This document shows, in pieces, positions 23,544 to 35,941 of a stretch of 64,000 nucleotides of DNA (its first letter is position 1; each line of letters opens with the position of its first letter). A model generated the notes under the pieces. It was given only the letters and a program-made list of their open reading frames with translations. It did not search any database and had not been told where the DNA came from. The DNA comes from Daucus carota subsp. sativus. Its lineage: Eukaryota; Streptophyta; Magnoliopsida; Apiales; Apiaceae. The stretch spans positions 37,969,598 through 38,033,597 of the forward strand of contig NC_030385.2 in the NCBI RefSeq assembly GCF_001625215.2, written 5' to 3'. A program made the translations under genes and the position numbers.

Positions 23544-26500
23544 ATGCCGAGCAGCAACTCCACCTGTGTGAGTCCACGCAGCAGCGGCCCCGCCACCCAC
23601 CGCCGCCGCGCCGTAGATTATTCAACATCCGAAGACGAAGTGGACGTGGTCGCCGGAGTTTCGCACCACCGTAAAGCTCCGGCGGGGACGTGTTTGGTCA
23701 TGCCGGAGAGTTGGGTCTGGAGGGTGGAGGATTACGTGGCGGAGCTGACAAAAGGTGTGAATTCGTGGAAGTCGAGGAAGAACACGGGCCGTCGGATCGT
23801 GGGAGGATTGATGGTGACGATGATGGTGTTCATGATGTTTTTAAAGAGTTCGTATAATGATGTGGAAATGATTAGTGGTGGGAAACATAACAGGAGATTA
23901 AACGGGTTGTTTACTATGCAAACATGGAGTAATCATCATCAAAGTGTTGTTCTGTCGGAAGAGATTAAGACTTCGGTTGTTTCATCCATGCCCAAGAGAG
24001 TTCTGGAAAAATACCCTGTAAGCAATGGCGTTATTTTACGTTTTTTTTAACTATTTATTTTTTTGGATTTTTTAGCTCATCTTTTACTATTGGCGATGAT
24101 TTGAATCCGATTATTTAAGAAAACGCGTGATATTCGAATTATTGTGATATCATTTGATGAATTATATGCAGAGATTTGATCCCAGAAAGTCATGTGTTAT
24201 TTAGATCAAAGTTTGTATAGTTGTCTTCCGGGAATTTAGGTGCTTCAGGAGTTGAGGTTGTTTTATTTATTTTTTGACTTCGCTTCACAAAAAAAGATAA
24301 TTTGTTACTGAGATTACTAGTGAAACCTAGTTTCAAGGAAACACGTTTTGCAGTTTTCTATTGGTGGCAGTCAACTTGGATTTGTTTTCTATTTTGGTGG
24401 GTTTTCTGTTAAAGATATTTTTATTTTTCATTTCCTTTTAGTTAATTTTACTTAAATTTTACTTATTCTATTTTTATGGAACAAATATGGTTGTATAAAT
24501 TATTTCAAATTTCTGTTCTAAAACAAAATTAACTATTTTTGACAATGCAGGCTTATATGCCTTATAAATTAGTATCTGTTCGTCAACTAGGGTTAGTCAG
24601 AGGATAAATTCAAAATATGTACTCCCTCCGTCTCAATGAATTGTATACAGTTTCCTTTTTGGGACGTCCCATACATTCCAAAGTAGTAAACTTTTATAAT
24701 ATAAAACATCATTACACCAACTACATTCTTCCACTATCTCCATTCTATAATAATATAAAAACTATTACACCCACTACTTTCCTCCACTATCTCAAATCTA
24801 TTATTAAATATAAATAGGTCCCACCACTATACCCACTTTTCATCTAATTTTACTGATTTTCCACACAATTTCTTGGTCTCCGTGTCCCAGTCATTTGTAT
24901 ACAAATGACTGGGACGGAGGGAGTATAAAATAAACATTTTGAAAAATAAACAATTTTTTATATGTATATTAAAACATGTGTTATTTTATACTCCCTCCGT
25001 CCCACCAGGTTCTTTACGTTACTTTTGGGCACGCATTTTAAGACTCTTATAAAGTATAGTTCCATATTATATTTTTTTTTAAAAAAAATCCTGAAAAAAA
25101 GTTAGATGTTTAAACTTAAATTCAAAAAAAAAATATTTTAAAAAAACATTATCGAACTATACTTTATAAGAGTCTCAAAATGCGTGCAAACAGTGATCGT
25201 AAACAATCTGTTGGGACGGAGGGAGTATCGACCTGTGAAGGAAGTTAGTGGAATAGTTTCCCGTTTTATTTTTTCTTGTGAAGAAAAGCACTTGGGCTAC
25301 TTGCCTGCCTAGTGCCTGCTTTACTAGCTGACCGTTGTGCTTTCTCAGTTTCTGACGGCTTTTCTCTGATTTCACATTATTTTTATGTCTACTTTTTAGG
25401 TGGAGGTGTAAATACATATACAGTATTAATTATTAAAACATGCCCCGTGCTAATGAAGGACTAAATCCTGACGTTTTTATACAGAGGAATTGAATGTTGC
25501 AGAATGTAGAGTTTAGCGGTTTTTTTATGACCGATTACAGAAATTTAAATTTTCATTTTTGAGATTATCGAATCATCGATTATCAGTCTTGTATGTGCTC
25601 CGAGCTTTGAGTTTACTGCTGCTTATGATACAAATGACTGAAAGATTTTGTTTTAATTTATAGGTGCCAGAAATATGGATGAAAACAGATAGTGATGACT
25701 ACTATCAATGCATTGTTCGGAAGAATGATCGAACAAGTACATTCAGCTGAACTTATGATTTACTTGTTTTATCCACAAACATGAAAATAAATAAGTGCAG
25801 ATTCTAATTATCATGATTGTTTCTTTTTTCCAATTTTAATAGGGAACAGAATGGCAACGAATGGTTACATATTGGTTCATGCCAATGGTGGACTGAATCA
25901 AATGAGAACTGGAGTGAGTCTACAACTTCATTATCATAATTTAATTTACTTGTGGCCGGACAGTTTAGCAATTGATGGCAGAGTCTTGTGTAACCGGATG
26001 AGCTTTGCAATACTCTATTTGTAGTACTTATTTGGTTAAATGATGCAGATTTGTGACATGGTTGCCATTGCAAAAATCATGAATGCAACTCTTGTTCTTC
26101 CTTCGCTTGATCATGATTCCTTTTGGACGGATCCAAGGTATCATCACTATTTCGCCTTCAGTATGTAATTTGGTTCTCTTTCTCTCGATAGTAGAATGTA
26201 AGGATTGAAGCATTTGTTGCATCTTGCATTGTAGTGATTTTAAAGATATTTTTGACTGGAAGCATTTCATTCAAGTATTAAAAGAAGATATTGAGATAGT
26301 CGAGAAACTGCCACCACGTTTCGCAGCTAAGAAACCCTATCTAAAGGCTCCTGTTTCCTGGTCTAAGGTATGAAATAATACTACCCATTGAACAATTCTT
26401 CGTAAGTGTCATAGTTTGAGTGACCCTGTAACTGGACGTATGATACCATTTGCAGGCGAGTTACTACAGAGGGGAGATGGTTTCGTTGTTAAAAAAACAC

Positions 26501-27588
26501 AAGGTGATCAAGTTTACACATACTGATTCTCGACTTGCCAACAATGGCATCGCAGGCGCTATCCAGAGACTTAGGTGTCGATCCAATTATGAGGCTCTTC
26601 GTTACACAGAAGAGATAGAAGAGCTTGGAAAGATATTGGTAAATCGACTGAAGAATGAAGACTCGCCGTATATTGCTCTACATCTAAGGTAATACCAGGG
26701 CATAACAATAATTTAGGAACTATGGTCATTTTTTTTTTAAACTAACAAAGAGTGGTCTTTCTTTGCAGATACGAAAAGGACATGCTTGCATTTACCGGAT
26801 GCAGCCACAATCTAACTGCAGATGAAGCTCAGGAACTCCGTGCTATGAGGTACAGTGTCAAGCACTGGAAAGAGAAAGAAATAGACAGTTATGAGAAAAG
26901 ATTGCAAGGTGGCTGCCCAATGTCGCCACGAGAGGCAGCTGTTTTCCTCAAAGCTATGGGCTATCCTTCCTCAACGAAGATTTACATTGTTGCAGGGGAA
27001 ATTTTTGGTGGTAACAGCATGGATGCACTCAAATCAGAGTATCCGAATGTTTTCACTCACTCTACTCTAGCCACGGAGATGGAATTAGAGCCCTTTAGGC
27101 ACTATCAGAATCGTCTTGCTGCTTTAGACTACATTGTGGCATTGGAAAGTGATGCATTTGTTTACACTTATGATGGTAACATGGCAAAATCAGTACAGGG
27201 GCATAGAAGGTTTCAAGGATTCCGAAAGACGATCAACCCCAATAGGTTTGTAACATTCTTACAGTTTCCCACTTTCCTTGATTACCGGTAGTTCCTTTTT
27301 GAGTTGAATCAATGATTTATTATTTTTCATCAATGCAGATTGGGGTTTGTGAAGTTGATAGATCAGTTCGATGATGGGACTATAACTTGGGAACAGTTTT
27401 CCTCCGAGGTGAAGAGCTTACACTTGTACAGACTTGGGACTCCTTATCTTAGACAGAGGGGTGAAACGCCAAGATCAGAGGAAAATTTTTATGCAAACCC
27501 TCTACCCGGTTGTGTTTGTAATAGATCGGAGAAGAAAATCAGAGGCAGACGACAATACAGGAGTCCAAGTCTCAATGCTGCTGCATAG
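23544..27588 (+). CDS. O-fucosyltransferase family protein (plant GT106/GT65-related)
   Basis: Eight exons (23544-24017, 25664-25736, 25843-25913, 26049-26137, 26235-26367, 26456-26688, 26769-27245, 27339-27588) give 599 residues, all GT-AG and frame-consistent. Residues about 85-105 ([15 protein letters not shown]) form a single membrane anchor after a basic cytosolic tail, so this is a type II Golgi protein. The catalytic domain begins at about residue 180 with [20 protein letters not shown]. It continues with [30 protein letters not shown], a [16 protein letters not shown] block bearing the HxRxE-like motif, and [11 protein letters not shown]. Near the end is [17 protein letters not shown]. 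These are hallmarks of the plant DUF246/O-fucosyltransferase superfamily, which includes rhamnogalacturonan-I rhamnosyltransferases and cell-adhesion proteins such as FRIABLE1 and ESMERALDA1. Donor and acceptor sugars cannot be told from sequence. Intron 1 (1.6 kb) holds two MITEs. Confidence 0.92.
24620..24925. mobile_element. Stowaway-like MITE in O-fucosyltransferase intron 1
   Basis: The ends are TA-CTCCCTCCGTCTCAATGAATTG and GGGACGGAGGGAG-TA. The inverted ends extend through CATTTGTATACAAATGACTG on the right side. The interior (ACACCCACTACTTTCCTCCA, CTCAAATCTATTATTAAAT) matches the elements at 14447 and 53051. About 306 bp including TA. Confidence 0.88.
24989..25227. mobile_element. Second Stowaway-like MITE in the same intron, highly palindromic
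   Basis: The ends are TA-CTCCCTCCGTCCCACCAGG and GGGACGGAGGGAG-TA. Internally GCATTTTAAGACTCTTATAAAG pairs with CTTTATAAGAGTCTCAAAATGC, so nearly the whole 239 bp can fold into one long hairpin. It is a different MITE family from the neighbour 64 bp upstream. Confidence 0.87.
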
Positions 27589-28519
27589 GGAGATAGATTT
27601 GTGTTTTTGTTAGGATACATGAAACCTTTTTGGCTTTGAGCTGGGGAGCAGTGCAGTCACAGGTAGATGTCTCTGGTTTCAGTGATCTTGCACAGAGGCA
27701 TTTTTGCTTGTTTGAGGCTTAATTTTATTGTACATAGAGAAAACGGAGAACAGAAGCATCATTGAAGAAGAGGCATCGAAGCGATCAGTGACATCCATGC
27801 TTTACTTGCAATCTGCAGCAATGGTAGAAGTAGATCAATTTTTCACCAAGTATAGATAGGTTATTCTTTATTCTTTGATAGATTTTAGTTCCACAGTTTG
27901 CCAATATATCCTATTTTCTCTATTGCTTTCAAACACTTATTTTTGCTGTTTTCTCTTATCCCCAGTAATCTTTACGAATGATCTTAATACTTTCGAATAA
28001 TTGTGTTGACCTCAATATGTTGCCACAAAGATTTAAGGGATCGATACTCAAGACAGACGCTACTGAAACTGCAAACTTGAAGGATGAATCTCGAGATCGC
28101 TGTGGCATACAAGTTTTGCACATTTTAATTAGAATGAAATCAAAAACATCATGCCAATAGCAAACAACCTGCTATTTGGTGGGATGAGCAGCAGCATTAC
28201 TTGTACACACAGCTAACACTTTGCTCAAGAGAGGATATCTGGTGGCATATCAGCGTAAAACTTAGCATGAAACTAGACTGTTGCAGTTGAACTTATTAAG
28301 ATAAAAGATATTGGGCCATGTGGGCAACTAATCTACCATATTGAAAGAGTACTATGCTATTCATTACCACAAAAATTTCATCAACCCTATCAAGGTTTCT
28401 ATTAACTAATGATTACTACAACACAAAATTATCCAACCTCATCAGGTTAAATATTTTGATCAACTAGAGTTCTAATCTACAACACAGGTTGCAAATATGC
28501 TATTTTACAGATACACACT
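27589..28519. other. Convergent intergenic region: 3' ends of O-fucosyltransferase and FLN1 genes
   Basis: The genes on either side converge, so this 0.9 kb should contain both 3'UTRs and terminators. No other feature or frame of interest was found. Confidence 0.5.
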
Positions 28520-30796
28520 TCACCACATTGAAGGCACGTAAACCTGTTCTTTCAGATTTTGTACAGCACTTTCTGTCGGGAAACCTCTTACTGCACCTAT
28601 TGTCCACTGTGATATTATTCCTGCTGCAATTGCAAAACGGATTTGCCTCTCCAAAACATCTTGATCGTGGAACATCTCAGGCTGTGTGGTCAGCTTTCTC
28701 ATTATAGCAGCCACAACAGCGTCCCCGGAACCAGTTCTATCACAAGTGAAAGGGGTAATGAGTACATCTTCCGTTCCAACCACAACACCGTCAAAAGTAG
28801 GAGAATAATAATGGATCCGAAGTGTTCCATCTGTAACAAACAAAAACTTTAAACCAGGGTGCCACAATGGAGAGACTTCCTCGCGTGCATAGTGATAATA
28901 GTCTCTCCTGTTTTTGGTTTGCTCATAATCATCAGCATAATATTGAGGCCGATAATTTCTCCTTCTCACATAATGATCTTCATCTAGCAGAAACTCAAGC
29001 TCTTGTTTAGTAATCTCAATGACATCTGCTTGTTCCCAGGCTTTCTTGATCACTTTCTTTGTCTCATCACGTGATTTCCATAATGGCAATGGTAGATTCA
29101 AGTCGAAAAATATTAGGCTACCAGACTTTTTGGACAATGATATTGCCTTGAACAGACTTGCATGCATAGAAGGAGATGTAAGGACTTCTGAGTTGAAATG
29201 AAACATTTTTGCCTGAAAGTAGACTTGATTAATAGCTCAATTTATGCATCAATTATATGCAGTACTCTAATCTATTCTCACTAACCATAACAAATCTTTA
29301 TGGCTCGGTACAATAACAATAATAGAATATCATCATTTATGAACAATAATAAGCCTTGTGCAATAACAGAATCTGTTTATATAGAAATACAATTGCAGTC
29401 AATATTCTAAAATGGCTGGTTACAAGTTGTTCTCGCCTTGTAAAAGAAAGGTGCCATGTTCATCTTTTTATTTACAGCAGAACAATAAAATATAAAAACC
29501 ATAAGTCTAACTAAAAGCCACTTGATCTAGCAGTCTCTTGCTCGCTTCCTTTACAGTAGGACGTGTGTGAGTGTGTTTAACTATCAAAAAAAGAAAATGC
29601 TAAAGTCAAATGCTTTTTATGCATCAGATAAAAAATCTAGAGCATGTTATCCTATTTTGATCTATATAATTCAGCATCCCTGGGGATATATACTTATTAC
29701 TTAGTACGTATCATATATTAACAAATTTAACAGATCTTTTTTCATGAAGAACCATTTACAAAAATGCTTTAGGCCATACATGAGCTAGAAAAGATAAACT
29801 TTATATAAACCAAACCATACCAAATATTACCTAATGGCTAATTGCTAATGGCTAATGTACTAGACCTTACCACACTCCCTAAAGGAAGAGAGGTTCTTCC
29901 CACAAAGACCCCAATTTTAACACATTCACAAGAACAACATATAACTCTAATAGTACACATTCATACAACAGCATATAGAAATAATCCAAGTGGCATTTCA
30001 ATACCTCTTTCAGCACATGAAGATTTAACTCAGAGCTAAGCAAAGAATCTTCAGCAGATTCCTTAACTGTCTCCGCCCTCATCTTCCCCTTGTCATCAAA
30101 CTTTAGCTTCATATACGCACACCCCGTCTTCGCCGTCTCATCAAACTTAACACCTCTAGTCTGCACATGCTCCTTATTCATCATCAAAACCAACTCTTCC
30201 CCAAAATCATCCTCCCCAACTTTCCCAATAAATGCAGCCCTTCCCCCTAACCTCACTAACGAAATTGCCACATTCGAAGGTGGCCCACCTGGCGCTCTCA
30301 CAAACTCAGGTGGATTCCACTGCAACATCTTCCAATCAGCATAGATATCCGGGTGCATTTGCTCATCTGATACACGGACAGTAGGCACAAATTCCTTCTG
30401 TGCAGCCCCAAAACAACAAACTAACGGTACATCATTCTCGAATATCGAAAGATCATCATCAAGATTGTCACTTTCTTCATCAAATTCACTTGTTTCATCT
30501 TCTTGATTCAGCTCAATTGTGTTACTCTCTTGGGGCTGTATCTTCTTGGGTCTTCCGGGTTTCTTGGGTGTCGAAGATGAGGCCTTTTTGCGGCCACGGC
30601 GCTTTGGGGGCTCAGGTGAGGTGTCTGAAGTGGAATTAGTGGAAGCACAAGGGTACTTCAGGGGTTTTAAAAGATGGGTTTGGGGGAGAAAGAAGGGTGG
30701 AGAAATGTTGAAGCGGGTTAGAGAAGAGTGGAAGTTTAGAGAGTGAGATTGCTGAAGAAATGAGTGAGGGAGAAGAAGAAGATGAGATGCTGCCAT
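28520..30796 (-). CDS. FLN1: Fructokinase-like protein 1, plastid (pfkB fold; PEP-associated)
   Basis: Two exons (30796-30005 and 29212-28520; phase-0 GT-AG intron) encode 494 residues. The N-terminus (MAASHLLLLPHSF, Ser/Thr rich, few acidic residues) looks like a plastid transit peptide. A basic region with KRRGRKK and KKPGRPKK follows, then an acidic stretch, then a pfkB-family domain: LVCCFGAAQKEFVP, RAPGGPPSNVAISLVRLGG (substrate-side signature), ADVIEITKQELEFLLDED and the second signature CDRTGSGDAVVA. The C-terminus QNLKEQVYVPSMW is typical of FLN1. In Arabidopsis FLN1 (PAP6) is part of the plastid-encoded RNA polymerase complex with FLN2 and thioredoxin z and has lost measurable sugar-kinase activity. 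The same role is inferred here. The signature keeps the Asp of GSGD but has DRT in place of the usual DT-x start. FLN1 rather than FLN2 is favoured by length and C-terminus. Confidence 0.9.
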
Positions 30797-31903
30797 GCCT
30801 AAAATCTTGCCACTAGGGTTTATCCATATGTCTGAAAATTTGTTCATTTTATCACTGACACTGAGGGGGTTTTTTAACATGGACATTGAGCATTTTTTTT
30901 TTATCTCGTTTAAACTTTGATTTATCTTTTTTACATATTTCAGGTGATTATTCACAATTTTATATTTTCTTTTTATAATTAACACATGAGAATGATAAAT
31001 GTACAGCGTGCTAGCTTAATTAAATATATATTATTTATTGTGGATATAAATTATCTTTTAGTCTTCTTGTAAAATTATTTATGTTTTCTAATAAAATGTG
31101 GAAGGAAAGATAAAAATGTCAATTTTTGTAAGAGAGGACAAATATTTATTAGTAATGAACCGTTTGCATTTTTAAGAGCGGAAGGACACATTTTTAAAAA
31201 TGGAAGGACAATTTCAGGCACTCAGAAGTCAGAACCCCCTTTATATAAGCATAAAATTTTGTTTAACAAATCACCAATTTAAACTATTCAAAATAATTTT
31301 TTAGAAAGCTTTTATACAAAACCATCTGTAGACATAAGAAGTAAGGGGCTTCATTGTTAATGAGCCGGTTAACGGAAATCGGAACTTAATACCATGACAA
31401 GTGTGTTATTTGATGCTATGGAATAAGAACCCCAATCTTTTTTTTGTTAAATCATACCTTTGCTATGGAATAAGAACCCCAATCTTTTTTTTGTTAAATC
31501 ATACCTTTACCACCTCTTCGGTTACCGTATCATTCTCATTCCCATTAACCCCCATTCCCATTCCCGATTCTCATTCCCAACCTTAATCCAAACGGCCCCC
31601 GAGAGAAATAAAGAAAAACTATCGAACTTTTCTCTACCTAAGTAGTGTCAAAATTCATACTTTCACCATCTTTTTAGAAAACTAACCATTGATGTTCATA
31701 TTTTCACCATTGTTTTTCCAAAACTAACTGCTGAGGGAAGATAGCATAAAAAGGGAAGCATTAACTTAAAAGGTAAATAAGAGAGTGCAAAGATATTACA
31801 ATCCATAACAAATTTCTTGCCCTGCAGTCTTTAAAACAGAAAATTCAATGTATCACAGCAAGAAAACAATAGCATGTCTGTAATGACCAGTACAGCATAC
31901 AAG
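30797..31903. other. Intergenic: FLN1 promoter and PAC1 3' region
   Basis: This contains the upstream region of minus-strand FLN1 and, at the right, the 3'UTR of the minus-strand proteasome gene. A 47 bp tandem repeat (31415-31508) is followed by ATTCC-rich sequence ending in AATCCAAACGGCCCCCGAG, which resembles one end of an old hAT/PIF-type MITE. Its partner end was not found. Confidence 0.45.
31415..31508. repeat. 47 bp tandem duplication
   Basis: Two copies of a 47 bp unit beginning GCTATGGAATAAGAACCCC, at 31415-31461 and 31462-31508, each containing an 8-9 T run and GTTAAATCATACC. Very few differences, so the duplication is recent. Confidence 0.88.
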
Positions 31904-32653
31904 TTAAGAGGTCTCTGCAGGGGGTTGAGTAACACCATACTTGACCAAAAGCTTACTCAGGGCCTCAGGTGAGCAGACTTGGTACTTCACTTTTCCTGAA
32001 GACATATATACCTCTGCCAGTTCAAGCTTCTCGGACGTTAGACTTGTGCTGTCCATTGTCTTGCTGAGAACCTTCAGTGCAAGCTGTACTGCCTCCTCCC
32101 TTGTGATATCGTCCTTGTAATCCTGCTTCAGCATCGATTGTGCTGCCTGGTTGTTAGCACCGACAGCTGCTGCCTTCCAACCCCCATAATTTCCACTTGG
32201 GTCACTCATGTAAAGTTGAAAGCCGTAATTCTTATCCCAACCTGCAAAAAGAAATGAAACCCCAAATGGACGAAGCCCACCAAACTGTGTATAGCCTTGT
32301 TTGGTGTCGCAAAGTGACTGAACTAGCTGCTCGACAGGCATTGGCTCTTGGTACGATAACGTATATCTCTGAGCCTGGACTCTAGCAGTGTTGATGAGAA
32401 TGTTGGCATCAGACATTATTCCGGCCACAGCACATGCAACATGATCATCAATCTTGTACATCTTTTCAGTTGATGTTGAAGTCTGGAGTAGTTTAGAAGT
32501 GACCTTCTTTTCACCAACTAACACAACTCCATCCTTTGACAAAATCCCTATAGCAGAACCTGCATTTCCTATGGCCTCCATAGCATATTCAACCTGGTAG
32601 AGACGGCCCTCAGGGGAGAAGATTGTTGTCCGGCTATCATACCTTCGTGACAT
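31904..32653 (-). CDS. PAC1: 20S proteasome subunit alpha type-4 (alpha-3, PAC)
   Basis: This is an uninterrupted 249-codon frame, the normal length for plant PAC1. The N-terminal alpha-subunit signature [20 protein letters not shown] is intact. Further hallmarks are [15 protein letters not shown], the [20 protein letters not shown] block, and [20 protein letters not shown]. Known role: non-catalytic outer-ring subunit of the 20S core particle, shaping the substrate gate in cytosol and nucleus. The coding region lies in one exon whose first three bases are the ATG, because a CAG acceptor directly precedes it. A long 5'UTR intron separates it from the transcription start. No frameshift or missing motif was seen. 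Confidence 0.97.
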   Translation of the reverse strand: MSRRYDSRTTIFSPEGRLYQVEYAMEAIGNAGSAIGILSKDGVVLVGEKKVTSKLLQTSTSTEKMYKIDDHVACAVAGIMSDANILINTARVQAQRYTLSYQEPMPVEQLVQSLCDTKQGYTQFGGLRPFGVSFLFAGWDKNYGFQLYMSDPSGNYGGWKAAAVGANNQAAQSMLKQDYKDDITREEAVQLALKVLSKTMDSTSLTSEKLELAEVYMSSGKVKYQVCSPEALSKLLVKYGVTQPPAETS

Positions 32654-35388
32654 CTGTCAGGAACATTGAAAAATATTAGATCCACACTACAAAGTTTTCT
32701 TCAAAAGTTATATATGAAAACTTCTAGTCCACTAAATAAATTAATGGAAGCCTGCAAACAGTAGTACTCAAACTACTTAAAAACATTACTACAGGAATAT
32801 ATGCTAGAAAAAATATCCTTATTTCTTTCACAAACATCAATTAATTTTTTAAAGAGTTATTTTAAGTTGTGCACAAGCCCCACTAACTAAGCAACAAGTT
32901 ATTGTATCTCCCCCTCAATTGTAACTTCAGGAGGAATAGCACATTCTTAAGTTGAACTGATAAGATAACTCATTTTAGCTTATGCTCCATATCCTATACG
33001 CCTATACCTGTTGTAGATATGCATTGCAACTGAATTTGATCAATAAAATCAGAAGCTAACAAAAGCCTAGATTGTCACCAAGAAATTTCAAAAATATAAG
33101 CAAGCCACCAAGTCAAATTTTAAGGACAGAACATGACAAGGACGCAGATCAAGAATCACACAACAATTCCACACTTTTTTATAAAATCAATTTATATTTT
33201 TGAAAAGTGCCACATTAGAAATTATCAAATATCGTCAAAAATAAAGCATGATGTGACTGATGTCTATACATTGACATCACAAGTTCATAGTTACTTGGGC
33301 GGAAATTTATCATTTTGCTCCATAAATAGAGGCTTAAAATACTTTTTGATAATTGCAGCCAATTATGTTTGAATACACATTTCACTTTCTCTACCAATCT
33401 CTTTCTCTACTGGCTACTATCAGTCCGCATATTGTTTTCATGTTTCCTCAGAAAATCTAAGAATAATGCTTTAAAATGTTCCTTTGCTTCATAAAATTAT
33501 CAATTAGAATATAAAGAGCTTTTCAGTGTTGTTATGATGATTGTGTATATCTAGAACAAGAAATGGGAGAGCAAAGGTTTGTTCCCTTAACTTGTGTGCA
33601 AAATAAGAAGGGCCACCATTTGGGATTCGTATAAGCTATAACCATCCTTCTTGGGTTAAAAAGGACTAATCTATGTTATGAAATAGCTGCAGAATATATT
33701 TGATGTAATCATTACTGTGGTTACAAATTTATATATTAGACCTGTTCTAGGACACAAACTAGGTCTCTGATTGTCAAGCTTTCCAATCCCATGAATTCAC
33801 TGACTTATTAATCAGGTCCAGTACAGAGTTGAAGTGCAATTTATATGGAGGCTTTTGGTTCTAATATATAAGAGGTGTAAAAGGTGGATGTGGGGAGCTA
33901 TGATTAAATATATGACGGCATATATATTTATTACTAATGCTCCTTGTGGTAGAAAGAAATGCAATGTAGGTCATATATATTCCAAAATTATATGATCCCT
34001 GCTTTCTCTCATAACTTCCGATCATAATGGAACATCTGTTCAAACTACATTCCACCATTTAATCATTTGAATCATAAATGGCACAAGCTATCGTAACACT
34101 GTTCTTTAAAAGTTTCTACTCGGGAGCCTTGGTTTAGCATATTAATATGAAGCGAAAAACAGAAATACCACATATCTATTTTTAAATGACAAGAATACAA
34201 ATCTCAAAATAGAGGCCACTTTTAGCCACTTCATATGGTTTGAGGAATGGGTATAATTAGATGATACGCATTTGGGGACAGAGTGTCAGCTAATATGCGT
34301 CCAACAAATGTATGGCCCAACCCACCCAGACCCCCCCCCCCCCCTCCCCCCCCACCCCACCAGTAACAGGATATGCATATCACGACCACATAAAACATTC
34401 AAATTAGGTTCTATGAGCAAATTATTGAAGACTCCGGTCTGATAATCTATTGTTGCTGCCACCTAATATATCAACATATCAAAATATATCACCCAACTAC
34501 TCAATATACCATCGGTGACCGGAAGAAACTCAGCTAAAGACGATCCCCTTCCAAGTTCTTCGCAGAAAATTCGGTTTAGTTGTGTATCAGATCATATATC
34601 CACAGTTATAGGGGTCAAGTATTAGTATGCACACGACAAACATTTAAAATTTACGTATTGAACATGTAAAGTTGTCCCCCATTTTGGCATACGGTACTTT
34701 AGTAAAAGATGGCTGTAAAACTGGTATATATGTCATCATTTCCATTCAAAGCCAATGCTATGTTTCCATGTGTAATTGCCTACATTTCTTCCTGAACTAA
34801 CCGACAAAAATCATCCACATACGAAAACATATCCGAGAAGGCTCTCCACACGACACACGGAACTAAATTCATATATACACATATCCATCAAGCAAGAGAA
34901 AAATAGCATAACATACTTAAAAATAGCATTCAGAAATCCCAACTGCACCCAGCCTCCCCGAGCCGACACTTGTAATTCACTAAATGAAATAAACAATTTT
35001 AGCAAGTCTTTCTAAAAACCCTCACAACTGTTCTAATTGCAGACACTTATGAAAGTGAAAAAAACAAAGCATATATGATTGATACAACTTTCGCATATCT
35101 TGTCTTTATCATTATCATTGCGAGATTAAACAACATTCGATATCGATACCCTTATTTCCTTTTGAAATCATTATCTTCTCCAATTCGACACACACAGATA
35201 GAGAATCACAATTCACAAGCTTATTCGTTGACGTCACAAGCAACGAAACTTAATAAATCAAATATCGAAATTGCAATTAAAAACATCAACAATCTGAGTA
35301 AACTAATCTCGCAAATTTACAACGGCTACGCCAATTATAATTACATCCTTCAACACACACAGAGAAAAAGATTAGGTGCTGTGCATAC
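32654..35388 (-). other. 2.7 kb 5'UTR intron of PAC1
   Basis: On the minus strand CTTGTAAAG|GTATGCAC (donor at 35388) and CCTGACAG|ATG (acceptor at 32654) bracket an intron that ends exactly at the start codon. It contains no supported gene. Long first introns in the leader are common in housekeeping plant genes and often raise expression. That effect is inference here. Upstream, 35389-35460 is the likely leader exon. Confidence 0.7.
34331..34359 (-). repeat. C-run / G-rich tract within the PAC1 leader intron
   Basis: Fourteen C, then T, then eight C, then A, then CCCCACC on the plus strand. The minus-strand transcript therefore carries several consecutive G runs, which meet the simple pattern for a G-quadruplex. 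Read length here may be affected by homopolymer sequencing error. Confidence 0.8.
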
Positions 35389-35941
35389 CTTTACAAGTAC
35401 TAGTAGGAGAAGAAGCAGCTGATTCAAATGCGATCTGTATATGTTGAGTGAATGAAGTGAAGAGAGGAGATTGTATAAATCGCGACTAGTTGTCTTGAAG
35501 GGAAAGAAATTATTTTACCCGACCCGCCTGGACTATATGGGTTGAGTGCTTTTTTATAATTTTTATATAATAATTTTCATTATTGGACTTCAAAAGTTTT
35601 GAATAAAATATTTTCTACATTAATTTAGAATTGTGCTGGTATTTTTTTCGCTGATAGTATATTACTAACACAAATGTGGGGACTTGGGCCCTTCTTTATT
35701 GTGTTTGTTAACTGTTTTTTTATGATGGTTCAATTATAAATCTTTTATATTTTATTTCTTGCGAAGAAAATGCCATTTCAATATTGTTGTCAAAAAATAA
35801 ATATGAGGAAAAAATAGCATTTCAGGATTTTATAAAGTTGAATTTTATTTAAATTAATTTCTAGTCGTTTTTCGATAGAAATATATTATAATTTTTTTTG
35901 AGAGCATGAAATATATTATAATTATTATAAGTAAAAGCAAA
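35389..35941. promoter_or_regulatory. PAC1 leader exon and promoter region
   Basis: Upstream of the leader intron of the minus-strand proteasome gene. The leader exon should be near 35389-35460 (GAGAAGAAGCAGCTG region). No clear TATA element was assigned. Beyond 35560 the sequence is AT-rich and runs into the left end of the transposon at 35942. Confidence 0.45.

Noticed and set aside
30090-30746. Plus-strand frames of 75-84 codons over the FLN1 first exon
   Set aside because: They are antisense shadows of the strongly supported minus-strand FLN1 exon.
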